A stretch of DNA of 64,000 bases, from the NCBI GenBank assembly GCA_948470475.1, contig OX419336.1, positions 9,224,169 through 9,288,168 on the forward strand. The letters run 5' to 3'. The notes below the pieces were generated by a model. That model searched no databases, was not told the DNA's origin, and worked only from the letters and a program-made list of their open reading frames with translations. Shown here piece after piece: positions 34,787 to 44,900 of this stretch. The stretch comes from Galaxea fascicularis (Eukaryota; Cnidaria; Anthozoa; Scleractinia; Euphylliidae). Numbering within the stretch: position 1 is the first letter of the stretch; the number at the start of each line of letters is the position of its first letter. The translations under genes were made by a program, and so were the position numbers.

Positions 34787-34999
34787 ACAGTGCGACATGC
34801 CTTAGCGACCACCCAACAAACATTTTTACAAGTTTGTCACTGATTAAGGTACGCGAATTTGATTGACAGACACGCCTCTGTAAAAAGTTTCAACACGCAA
34901 CAACCAAATGGAGGCATGTCTGTCAATCAAATTTGCGTACCATGATTGGCTAACTTAAATATGTTTGTTGGGTGGCCACGGTAAGGCGTGTTGCACTGT
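34787..34999. mobile_element. Palindromic MITE, ACAGTGCGACA ends
   Basis: The left end ACAGTGCGACATGCCTTAGC faces the right end GTAAGGCGTGTTGCACTGT. The inner arms are ACCACCCAACAAACA and TGTTTGTTGGGTGG, and GATTGACAGACACGCC faces GGCATGTCTGTCAATC. Almost all of the 213 bp can fold. Confidence 0.7.
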
Positions 35000-35140
35000 A
35001 AAGGTTTTCCGTACTTCTTTAAAAAAAACAAAACCTATGGAATTGTTTGCTTGAATACCATGAAGAATTTAATTGAGGGCTTCACTGCAGAATTGTGAGT
35101 ACAATATTTTTTAATACAAGGTTTCAAGGAAACAGTGCTA

Positions 35141-35730
35141 CAAAGATTTCCACACAGCCCCATTCATTAATCATAAATGTACATTGCATTTTGCACAGGC
35201 GTCTCAAGCTCATGTTTAGAGAAAACGAAGAATTAATTATCTATTAAATTTTATTCATTTAGGCATCACGGCTGTGCGAGTTGGAACGTGACCTTTCAGG
35301 CCGACTTATGAAGGGAAGAACAGTGGTGGCATAAAAAGCCCAAAACAGCGAAAATAACGAAAAAGCACAACGGACACACAAGAGGTGAGTTTGTTTTAAT
35401 CATCTTACTTAAAAAATGTGGATATTTCAAAGTATTTAGTGTTGTAAATCAACAATAATTATTTTATTACCCATACCACGCCTTACAAAGTGCTCAAATT
35501 CTCAATGGTTCTCATGTAACCTAAAACCATGTAAGATGAAAGGTCACGTTCCAACTCGCACAGCCGTGACGCCTAAATGAATAAATAGATCATTAATTCT
35601 TCGCTTTCTCTAAATGTGAGCTTGGGACGCCTGTGTATTTTGTGACTCTAGTGGAACAGGGTTTAAAGTATGACAGTGATGCATGACATTGTACTGTAGT
35701 ATTGATCCATGGGGCTGTGTGGAAATCTTG
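35141..35730. mobile_element. Fold-back element, long arms
   Basis: CAAAGATTTCCACACAGCCCC at the left faces GGGGCTGTGTGGAAATCTTG at the right. The arms continue through the GCGTCTCAAGCTCA region and GGCATCACGGCTGTGCGAGT with its complement. Arm length is about 240 bp. It is non-coding. Confidence 0.65.
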
Positions 35731-36758
35731 CATACAATCTTTACAGATGCATTTGTGAAAGCCATGTAAGCTTAAGTAAACTAACATGAACTTATTAGTA
35801 GCCTTAACTCAAAACTCTCAGTTTACTTTATACCGCTCAAAGGCCTTAGTAAAAATGACACGAATTTCCAAAGTTAACCTATACAACTGGTGAACAGGCG
35901 AAAAATACCGAGGATCCATATTATTATGTACTGTAACAATACGATGTTATCAGACTATAATACTTAGGGTTATACTCATTCAGGAAGATTCGTTTCCAAC
36001 GAACAACAATGTTTAAATTCGTGTTAGACACAAACTTTGAAGGACGCACTGACAAGCCATGCAGAAATTAGGCTTAAGCTCAATTACGGTGATGAGCGTA
36101 CAGTGTAACTCTTCCGACAAATATAGGAGTGACGCCAGTGCAAATAAAAACAAGTGACAAGACACTGGTAGTAGGAGTATGGTGATTACGGCAGATTAAT
36201 TCGAAGACGACAAGATGTTTCAGAGCTACAGTGTAAGCCCATTATTTTATAGAAACAAAACTTGCTTTCTACACTGTATAGCACCTCCTGGCACAGGCCT
36301 TAAAACATTTACCGATAAACTTGAAGTGCAAGGCAACTTTCTCTCAAAACTCAAAATAAAGTATAGTTTGCGGATTTATGTGGTTAAAAGATTCGCTTAC
36401 CCGGAGAAGATACGAATTCGTTCTTTGGTTCGAGTCCTCGCCTTCTACCTTTACGACGAATACCTGCAACGACACAAGAACAGCGACTGAGCTACGCCAT
36501 TTCAAACAAGCCAAATTCAAAGAGACGTCTTACTCAACAGCCTGCTGGTTTTGCCTAAGTCTTGACCCATTTCTCAAGGCATTCCCAATTAGATTTGAAG
36601 CGAAGCAGACAGCGAAATTCAGCAAAAGTCTTCGCCGCTTTGCTAATAATAATCAATTTCTTAACAGGTGAAATCCGCAGCCACCACAATGCGCATGACA
36701 TTGTTATGTTTTGAAAAAGTCCACTCGTCCCCGGGCCCCCAGGTAACCTGCCAGGCCC
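35731..36758. other. No convincing gene
   Basis: Two overlapping plus-strand frames of about 90 codons (36,215-36,490 and 36,378-36,671) are present but show no recognised domain or splice support. Confidence 0.35.
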
Positions 36759-37147
36759 AAGTGTGACGTCACAAAAAAATTAAATTTGTGAAATTATGGG
36801 ATTGGGCGCCATTTTCGAATGGAGTATCCTCAAAAAAAGGTTCCTTGCCAAAACTTAGCTCTTAATTGTAATTCCCAGCTGAAATATGAAGGATTGAAAT
36901 TTGATACTGCTCCATTTAAATCTCTCTAATTTTGAGTCAGTTCTAAACTGAAGGAACTGAAACAATTTTGAAGGGTTTGTATGGAATGCCATCAAACTTT
37001 GATCCCTTATATCTCTACCGGGAATTGCGATTCGGAGCTAATTTTTGGGAGGAGGGCGTCTTTTAAGGGTGCTCTATAAGAATGTGACATCATATCCCAT
37101 AATTTCAAAGATTTTATTTTTGTGACGTCATCACTTTAGAACTCTAT
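36759..37147. mobile_element. MITE, AGTGTGACGTCACAAAA family copy 1
   Basis: This is nearly identical over about 390 bp to 62,429-62,826. It ends in the complement TTTTGTGACGTCATCACTTT followed by AGAACTCTAT. The left terminus of this copy lacks the outermost AGAGTTCTA. It is non-coding. Confidence 0.75.
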
Positions 37148-37376
37148 TCACCGACTGATCAAGTGAGAACATTTGTTCGTGTCGGGACGCGCTGAACGCT
37201 TTCTCGTTTAAGAGGGGTAGTTTCTAAAGAAACTGTGGTGCTGTTTCGATGGGGAATTGTGAACAAGATTTAAATTAAAGGTATTTATACAAGCCAAACA
37301 TAGTATTTTTTTAGATCAAAGAAACTTCTTATACCGACGCTGATATCTTATGTACTTGATTTTTCAAATTTATATT

Positions 37377-37431
37377 TAGCCTGCAAACAGGCTCTCCGTA
37401 TGGGTTATTCCGAGGGCCTGTTTGCAGGGTA
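37377..37431. mobile_element. 55-bp minimal copy of the 9-bp-TSD DNA transposon
   Basis: The left 38 bases (TAGCCTGCAAACAGGC...) match the left end of the element at 40,529 exactly, and the right 17 bases are its right end with one change (CAGGGTA for CAGGCTA). The copy is flanked by perfect 9-bp direct repeats ATTTATATT (37,368-37,376 and 37,432-37,440). Everything between the two ends is deleted. Confidence 0.85.
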
Positions 37432-37483
37432 ATTTATATTATAATCTAAATACAATCTAGTTGTGAAGTTTTTGAAGCAATTA

Positions 37484-37908
37484 AAGGCTGGTTTTCACTA
37501 GCGACGGACGGAGTCGGAGTCGTAAGGGCCCTTATGACCTGGTGAAAATCAAAGATCGGAGTCGTGAGCGGAGTCATACTCGACGGAATCGGAGTCGGAA
37601 AAATCAGGACGTTTCCATTTTCTTCCGACTCCGCTTATGACTCCAGTGAAAACTATGTGGTCGGAGTCGGAAGCAGAAGTGGAAGAACCAACCAGTCACA
37701 ATGCTTGTTCTCATGCTCTCCGATTACAGTTCAACGGATGCCAAAATAGCGTTTGCGACTCCGACAATCTAGTTCATAAGCGACGGAGTCATAAGCGGAA
37801 TAACCCTCTGCTTCCGTCGGTTTGATTTTCACTAGATCACAACGCTCTACGCTTCTGATTACGACTGCGACTCCGACTCCGACTCCGTTGCTGGTGAAAA
37901 CCATCCTT
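37484..37908. mobile_element. MITE with GGAGTCGGAGTCG subterminal repeats
   Basis: The left end AAGGCTGGTTTTCACTAGCG faces the right end TTGCTGGTGAAAACCATCCTT. Between them, motifs of the form CGGAGTCGGAGTCG and their complements recur many times. It is 425 bp and non-coding. Confidence 0.65.
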
Positions 37909-39430
37909 AAAAAGCACCATAAGGTAATTTTCAACATAATTGAGTGCTGCAAAACCAAAAACAACGCAAGTAGTCTGGCCAATCCCAGCAGATGTAAGAA
38001 GCGCAACCAGCCAATTAAAATTCAAGAACTCACGTCGCTGGCACGAAGCGCGGGAGAATGCGAGGAAATACGATTGGTTTTGGTTTTACTGTTCTTTAAA
38101 TAAATGGTGCAAGTTTTGTCAACAAATCACATAGCGAGGTAAAACTAAACCACATGAACGGGAATAACTTTTCCATTTGCAGGGATCGAGGATGCCAACG
38201 AATGTCTCAGTGTTATCTGTAACCAGCGAACAACACCTTCCTGCAAACATTTTTTTTCCCGATCTTTTTTAACCACGTTCTGACAAAAAGGAGGTTCCCT
38301 TTTTGCTGCCGTCCATCATTATTTAATCAGTTTATATTTTACGGCGGCGACCAACGGATTGGAAAAAAAGAAATCTACAAAGCGGATCGAAATCCACCAA
38401 TCACTGCCCGCGAAAGTTACCTTTTGCCATCTGAACTCATGTAAAATGGGGCTGAAAGGCCTAGACTACTCCTGTTCGCATGTTTGCCGCTTCTATCTCG
38501 GTTCTATTGACCGATTTAGCTTCTTGTTTGACTTCTTTCATTGAAGTTTAATTCAATGAAATGAATAATGTTCATATTTAATTACTGCATTAAGTTACTG
38601 TTTTTGAGAAAAGGATCAGCTATTTACTGATTTATTATTTGATTTTATTGCCAACATGACCACTTCAGTTTAAATTGAATGCCCTGCTTGGGTTTATTTT
38701 TGTGCATGGTCAATTTGAAGATCCAATTTGTTACTTTTGTTTGTTTCAATTATTTTTTTCATGCAATATTTAATGTTCCAATTTGGTCAAATAAAATGTT
38801 GATTTTAATAGAGCCCTGTATCCTGTCTACAAACAACTACATACTATTAGTCTAAATTTCAGTTTTGAATTTCTTTTTTTTTTTCATTAATAGGTTACAA
38901 GTTTCTCTGACTTCTATGCATTTTTTTTATATACATATCATGTTTGCAAGCAATATATTTTGTCTTTTTCTAAGGCCCTGCAAACAATGTTTTCAATACT
39001 TTCCATACCCTCCTCCAGAAAAATAATGGTCCGTGCCTAAGGTTGTTGAATTGGGGCGACGTTTGCACACAGCGATGTTTTTTTTTTTTATTCAGCTTTC
39101 GATAACTTTGACATAGTTCTACCAACTTGCAAAGTTTGACCCTATTGTGCAGATCAAACGAGTTGTAATAATAGCCAAATAGTTACAAAAGGACCGGTTA
39201 AGGTTGTTTCTTTATAATGAGACTTTCTTAATTTGGCGTTTTTCGTTTTTGAATTCTTTGACGCAATCTTAATCCATGATAAAAGCTATTACCCGAAAGC
39301 TGAACATTCGATATTGGCATGGTCTTCGCCCTCACCAAGATCAGAGTGGTTTACTGAGATCATGGCCATCCATTTTATAGATCTTCCCTCTTCATAATCA
39401 CTTTATTTTCATAATTGATAAGTTTCTTAC
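37909..39430. other. No gene seen; possible diverged MITE
   Basis: A segment at about 37,975-38,160 shares CCAATTA, GATTGGTTTTGGTTTT and AAGTTTTGTCAAC phrases with the AGTTTTCAATTGAGTG family. The rest is AT-rich. Confidence 0.35.
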
Positions 39431-39580
39431 CGTTGACGACGTCCTTAAGATGTGCCAACTTAGAATGTGGTGCCTGAGAATCGTGGGATGGATCGCTTTT
39501 CCGACTTGGTGTGGGACTCTTCTTTGGTAACATGCCCTTATTCTCTTCAGAAGGCGGCGATAATGTGGAATGCTTTGCTA
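39431..39580 (-). CDS. Candidate internal exon of an unidentified gene
   Basis: This 150-nt open stretch lies between a good acceptor (TTTCTTTGCAG on the minus strand) and a GTAAG donor, in phase 1 at both ends. It reads as a hydrophilic Ser/Pro/Lys-rich peptide (P-K-K-S-P-T-P-S-R-K-S-D-P) ending S-K-L-A-H-L-K-D-V-V-N. Neighbouring exons were not found, and no family is recognised. Confidence 0.35.
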
Positions 39581-40753
39581 CTGCAAAGAAATGATAGAAG
39601 AAAAAAGTCGAAATAGCATGAAGATTAGAAAATAAGATTCCAATGGTAGTGCAAATTTTGTTGTTGTACAAACAAACAAAACAAACAACAACAAGTTTTT
39701 CCCCCCACAAATAGCTTATAAACTAATCGAGGCGGGGAGATCTGAGGACATATTACAAGTACAAGGTTTAACCATAGATGGACTAAATAACAGTTTAGAC
39801 ACTACTATACGGTAAATAGAATAAACTAACATAAAAGAAACAAGTACAATAAGATTACGAAGAGAGGCTAACCTAAAGTTAAATAACTTTATAAGACGGG
39901 AGACTTCGACATAATCATCTTCTGACCGCAAGAAATTTAGTAATCATTCCTTTATTTTTTTTTCGAAAGGACGAACGTTTAAGTAATTTAATCGAATAAG
40001 GAATAGAATTCCAAGATTTGAACACCGATTGTAGAGAAAAAGGCACACATTTTATCAGTTCTAGAGAACTTAACATAAAACGAATTGCTGGAAACAGATC
40101 TTTGTCTGTAGTTTTGAATCTGACTTGCTTTAACAAACTGATTGAGTATACTAACTGGTACTGTCTGTCTGTCTGTCTGTTGATATCATACAATAAATAC
40201 TGAGCTACAATCTCTGAAAAATAAGCTAGGTAGGGGAAGGCAATTCGATTTGAGAAAGAAGGGTACGGTGTGTTCCTTAGCCGTTACTGAAGTAAATAAG
40301 ACACAAGGCCCATTTTTGTAAAGTTAGGATCTTTCTTTGAAATGTCAAGGCACAGTTTCCCCAACCACAAATACCATAAGTTAAGGAAGGGACGATTAAT
40401 GAGTTGTAAACTGAAAGTAAAACACGACACGGGACATAATGTCGAATCTTAGCTATAATTTCTATCGACTTGCTGATTTACGTGTTGATCTGGTTATTGC
40501 TTATTGCTTATTGTTATTGTTATTCCTTTAGCCTGCAAACAGGCTCTCCGTATGGGTTATTCCGAGATTTGCTTTCTAATGGCGCGCGTTCAAAAGCTAG
40601 GGGATTGGGGCGGGTGTGAGAGAGGAGAGCCTGCAATGGTCCTTGTACGATTTGAGTATTTACGTTCAGATTCTGAACGTAAATTGCTGATTGGCCACTT
40701 CGACTTGACACATGTCAAATAAGTGAGCAGAGGTATTTCAGTCAATCGTCGAC

Positions 40754-41005
40754 ATGGCGACCGTGAACGCGGATAATATGGATTATCAGCTGAATGAAGC
40801 TATCTCGTCTTTGAATTTAACGGATCTTCAAAGCGAATTGATTTGAAGAAAGAGCAATACCTGGCAATTAAGAGTCTCCTTAATGAAAAGGATGTACTAA
40901 CCGTGTTGACTACAAGCATTGGAAAAAGCTTTGTGTTTCAAGTTTTCGCTGTAGTGCCGTCGTTGGACTCCTCGAGAACACCACTGCAGATCAGATGGAA
41001 GAAGA
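40754..41005 (+). pseudogene. RecQ-like helicase N-terminus (frameshifted)
   Basis: The ATG at 40,754 opens M-A-T-V-N-A-D; the frame stops at TGA near 40,843. A shift of frame there continues as L-K-K-E-Q-Y-L-A-I-K-S-L-L, then L-T-T-S-I-G-K-S-F-V-F-Q. This is the Q motif and Walker A region of RecQ-type SF2 helicases, with G-x-G-K-S degraded to S-I-G-K-S. Homology ends after about 80 codons, so the copy is frameshifted, mutated in the ATP-binding loop and truncated. It begins about 225 bp inside the left terminus, so it is the transposon's own gene. Confidence 0.65.
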
Positions 41006-41085
41006 TGCGAATTCTCTGAGGATTGAAAGCAGTGGAACTCGAAAGCTCAGACGTGTTTGGAAACCTCCCTCAGTTGCCTGATTTT

Positions 41086-41510
41086 TTACTTGCCTTGGCC
41101 GAAGCGGTGTGCCCTCAACCCACGAATGCAGGCGTTCCATAGCAGCAAATACACTTCATTGTTCTTCACAACCAGTTTGTTCGAGAACGCTGCGAGCTCG
41201 TCAACGTCTTTACATTTCAAAATACATGTAGTGTCAAACTCTTTGTCTACAGTCTTAACTGGTGCGATAAGTGCGCATAACTTTGTGTGCACTAAAAGCA
41301 CTTGCGGCTGCTTTCCCCCTCTTAAGCGCCCGATTCTTTATTAGGCAAATTGTAGCTTTATCTTCAGGTGTGGTAATCATCACATCCCCATTCGAAGACA
41401 AAACTAAGACTTTCACGCTTGCGGTGTTGTCCGGAAGGTCGTCGATATTGAGATGTGCCAGGAGATTCGAATCGGATAATTGTGCTCCACTCTGACAAGG
41501 TTGATCGTTT
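41086..41510 (-). pseudogene. Second transposon gene remnant, opposite strand
   Basis: Two adjoining minus-strand frames appear to be one gene split by a frameshift near 41,290. The upstream part reads N-I-D-D-L-P-D-N-T-A-S-V-K-V and T-T-P-E-D-K-A-T-I-C. The downstream part reads V-K-T-V-D-K-E-F-D and N-K-L-V-V-K-N-N-E-V-Y-L, ending at a stop. It points away from the right terminus, towards the helicase fragment. I do not recognise the family; it may be the element's transposase or accessory protein. Confidence 0.4.
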
Positions 41511-41712
41511 TACTTGCCAAGGAAAATTCAAAAACTACATTTTAAAATCCCTCTCTGGTACAAGGTTTGAAAACGTTCACAAAAGACCCCAGAAAGCCTT
41601 ATTTTGTCCTCAACGAACACTTGCGAATTCTGCAAAATTCGTCAACCGATTTGACGCTTTGTGGTTTCCTTCCAGTTTTGCGTCGATATGTTTCGTTGGA
41701 GTTTCTGGATTC

Positions 41713-41900
41713 TGTAGTGTTGATTAACCCCGTGGGGGTTACGTAACTCGAAGTGTCATGTACGTAATTAATATTCGTGTTTTATAAGTTCGCGTCCTGG
41801 TAAATTTTAGGTGTGTGTGTGTTAGTGTTTAAGTCCTGTTCGTGTGTGAAATAAAGTTTATATCAGTTACTGTGTCGTTCCACGTTTGAAGAACACAACA
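41713..41900 (+). repeat. 5' LTR
   Basis: 188 bp, starting TGTAGTGTTG and ending GAACACAACA. It contains a TATA-like TTTATAAG (about 41,782) and a polyadenylation signal AATAAA (41,850-41,855). The base at 41,808 is T; the 3' copy has C at 46,218. Confidence 0.97.
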
Positions 41901-41902
41901 GT

Positions 41903-41912
41903 TGGCGACGAG
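41903..41912 (+). promoter_or_regulatory. Primer-binding site, tRNA-Ser(GCU)-type
   Basis: TGGCGACGAG lies two bases after the 5' LTR. It is complementary to a tRNA 3' end CTCGTCG-CCA, which I recall as the acceptor end of tRNA-Ser(GCU). The gag ATG follows immediately. Confidence 0.7.
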
Positions 41913-44900
41913 ATGCCGGACTCACCAGAAGGCTCAGCACAACCAAGTGTCGTGGTTCATCCATCGTTTTTGGGGCGTATGGAAGAGTTTACGCCGGGCA
42001 GTGACTGGAAGCATTACGTGGAGCGACTCGAAATGTTCTTCGCAGTTAACAGTATTCCGACGGAAAAGCAAGTACCAAGCATACTTACCTTAATGGGTAG
42101 TAAAATGTATGCTTTGTTGAGGTCCATTTCAGCGCCGAGGAAACCGAAAGAATTAAGTTTTACGGAAATTGTGGATACTCTGGCTCAGCATGTGGACCCC
42201 AAGCCGATAATTATCGCTGAAAGATACAAGTTTCACAAAGCCGAACAGGAAGAGTCGGAAACCATTAGGCAGTACCTAGCCAAGCTACAAAAGTTAGCGG
42301 AGACTTGCGAATTTGGTCTGTATCGCGAGGAAGCCATTCGTGACCGGTTTGTTTGTGGTTTGCGTTCTCAGCCAACTCAGCGCAAGTTACTGGCCGAAGC
42401 GACGTTGTCTTTACAAACTGCCGTGGAGAAAGCCTGTGCCGTCGAGTTAACGGAAAAGGAAGCCTCAGGATTTCATGGTGTTGCCCACCACGATGTTAAG
42501 AAAGTGGAAGGAACTTTTCCCGAGTGTTTTAGGTGTGGGAAAGTCAACCATTCTCCGGAAAAATGTTTTCATCGGAAAGCACAATGTCATGGATGCCAGA
42601 AGTTTGGCCACATTGTAGCCAAGTGTCCGGAGAAACGTGCACCTCGCAAACCAAGGGCCAAGAGCGGGGAGACTAAGAAGAAGAAGAAGAAACCTGGTGG
42701 AATTCATAATGTTGAAGAATCGGAGTCGATGGCGCCACCGGTGGATAAAACCGCCTGGCCGATGTTTACTATAGTCCATAATCAGGGGAGAAGCAAGGAG
42801 TTAATAGTGCCAGTCCTGATTGATGGAAAGCCTGTGGATATGGAGGTGGACACTGGTGCCTCTGTGACGATCATACCGAACAGTGTATGGACTGATGTAC
42901 TGGCAGCGAAGTCCTTACAGCACACTGACGTGAAATTGCGCAGTTATTCAGGGCATGAAATCCCAGTTCTTGGAGAGACCAAGGTTCAGGTGTCGTATGG
43001 TGATCAACAAGCCTGCCTTCCAGTTTTTGTCACTGCAAGTGATGGTCCAACACTTCTGGGACGAAATTGGCTGTCCGTTCTTAAGCTGGACTGGAAGCAG
43101 ATCGGACAGATTTCTCTGGCGTCGGTGGACCAAGTGGATAACCTGGTATCGAAGTATGCATCGTTGTTTGATGGAGGTCTGGGGACTATCAAGGGTGTGA
43201 CCGCTCACCTCAAGCTAAAAGAAAATTCCACCCCGCAGTTCTTTAAACCAAGACCTGTTCCTTTTGCCTTGAAAGAGAAGATTGCGGAGGAGCTCAAGAG
43301 GTTGCAAAGAATTGGTGTATTGGAAAAGGTGGAATTCTCAGACTGGGCCACTCCTATTGTCCCAGTTTTAAAACCAGATGGCACCGTGAGGATCTGTGGC
43401 GATTATAAAGTCACTATCAACCCTGTTTTGGACGTGCCTGAGTACCCCATGCCAACGGCTGAAGAGTTATTTACGCAGCTGAATGGTGGTGAGAAGTTCT
43501 CCAAACTTGATTTGTCTTCGGCATATCAACAAGTGCTGTTGGACGAGGAATCCCGGCAGTATGTCACGATTAACACTCATCTGGGACTGTTTCGTTATAC
43601 ACGCCTTCCCTTTGGAGTGTCGGCAAGTCCAGCCATTTTCCAGCAAACAATGGACTCTATCATGAGTGGCCTTAATGGAGTCGGTGGTATTCTGGATGAT
43701 TTAATCGTTACTGGTTCCGATGACAAAGAGCATCTTCTCAATTTGGAGAATACGCTGAAACGCTTAGACAGTATGGGGGTGAAATTGAAGCAGTCCAAGT
43801 GCGTGTTTATGAAGTCCTCAGTGGAGTATTTCGCGTTCGTAGTGGATCGACGTGGAATTCATCCTTCTCCGCGTAAAGTACAAGCAATTCAAGAAGTTCC
43901 TGTGCCGAAGAATGCAACGGAACTGAAATCTTTCTTAGGGTTGGTGAATTATTATCGTAAATTTATTCCTGATATGTCAACCATTGTCCACCCACTGAAT
44001 TGCTTGTTGACGTTTGATGCTCCCTGGGTCTGGACGAAAATCTGTCAAGAAGCCTTCAAGAAGTTGAAAGAATTGCTCCTTAAGACACCTTTGTTGGCTC
44101 ACTATGACCCGAATCAACCAATTCGGTTAGCTGTTGACGCCTCATCATATGGTTTGGGAGCAGTCTTGTCGCATGTTTCCGATGACGGAGAAGAAAGACC
44201 AATCGCGTATGCATCCCGCACCCTCTCAGCAAGTGAGCAGAATTATTCCATGATCGAGAAAGAAGCTCTGGCGATTGTGTTTGGCATAAAGAAGTTCCAT
44301 CAGTATCTCTATGGAAGACGCTTTTCACTGTTGACGGACCACAGACCTCTCACCCTGCTGTTAGGTCCTAAGCGTGGTATTCCTGTGCTGGCCGCGTCCC
44401 GCTTGCAACGTTGGGCTATTCAATTGTCAGCTTATCAGTATGACATTGAATATCGAGCTTCCAAAGATCATGCCAACGCTGATGCACTGTCTCGATTGCC
44501 AAGGAAGATCGTGGAAGAGCCAGGGGATTGGAGTATCGAAGCTGATCAAGTTAACCGTGTTCAAATGGAACGAGCTCCAATCACGGTGTCTAAAATCCGC
44601 GAGGTTACGCGTGGGGATCCAGTTCTTTCACGTGCGATGTACAGTATTTTGCATGGTTGGCCAGCGGAAAACTGTGTCCCAGAAGAGTTGAAGATTTATT
44701 ACAGTAAACAAGATGAGTTTACCATTGAAGATGGCTGTATCCTTCGTGGTACCAGAGTAGTGATTCCTGCTAAATATCAAGATGCTGTTTTGTCGGAGTT
44801 GCATTTGAACCATCCTGGAATGGTCCGCATGAAGTCTTTAGCCAGATTGCATGTGTGGTGGCCCAGCCTTGACCAAGATGTAGAGCAAATGGTGCGAGAT

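Noticed and set aside
34787..34999. TA or 8-bp target duplication around this palindrome
   Set aside because: Flanks do not match at either length, so the superfamily was left open.
41886..41912. Upstream TTG start for gag-pol
   Set aside because: It lies within the LTR and primer site; the ATG at 41,913 is the natural start.
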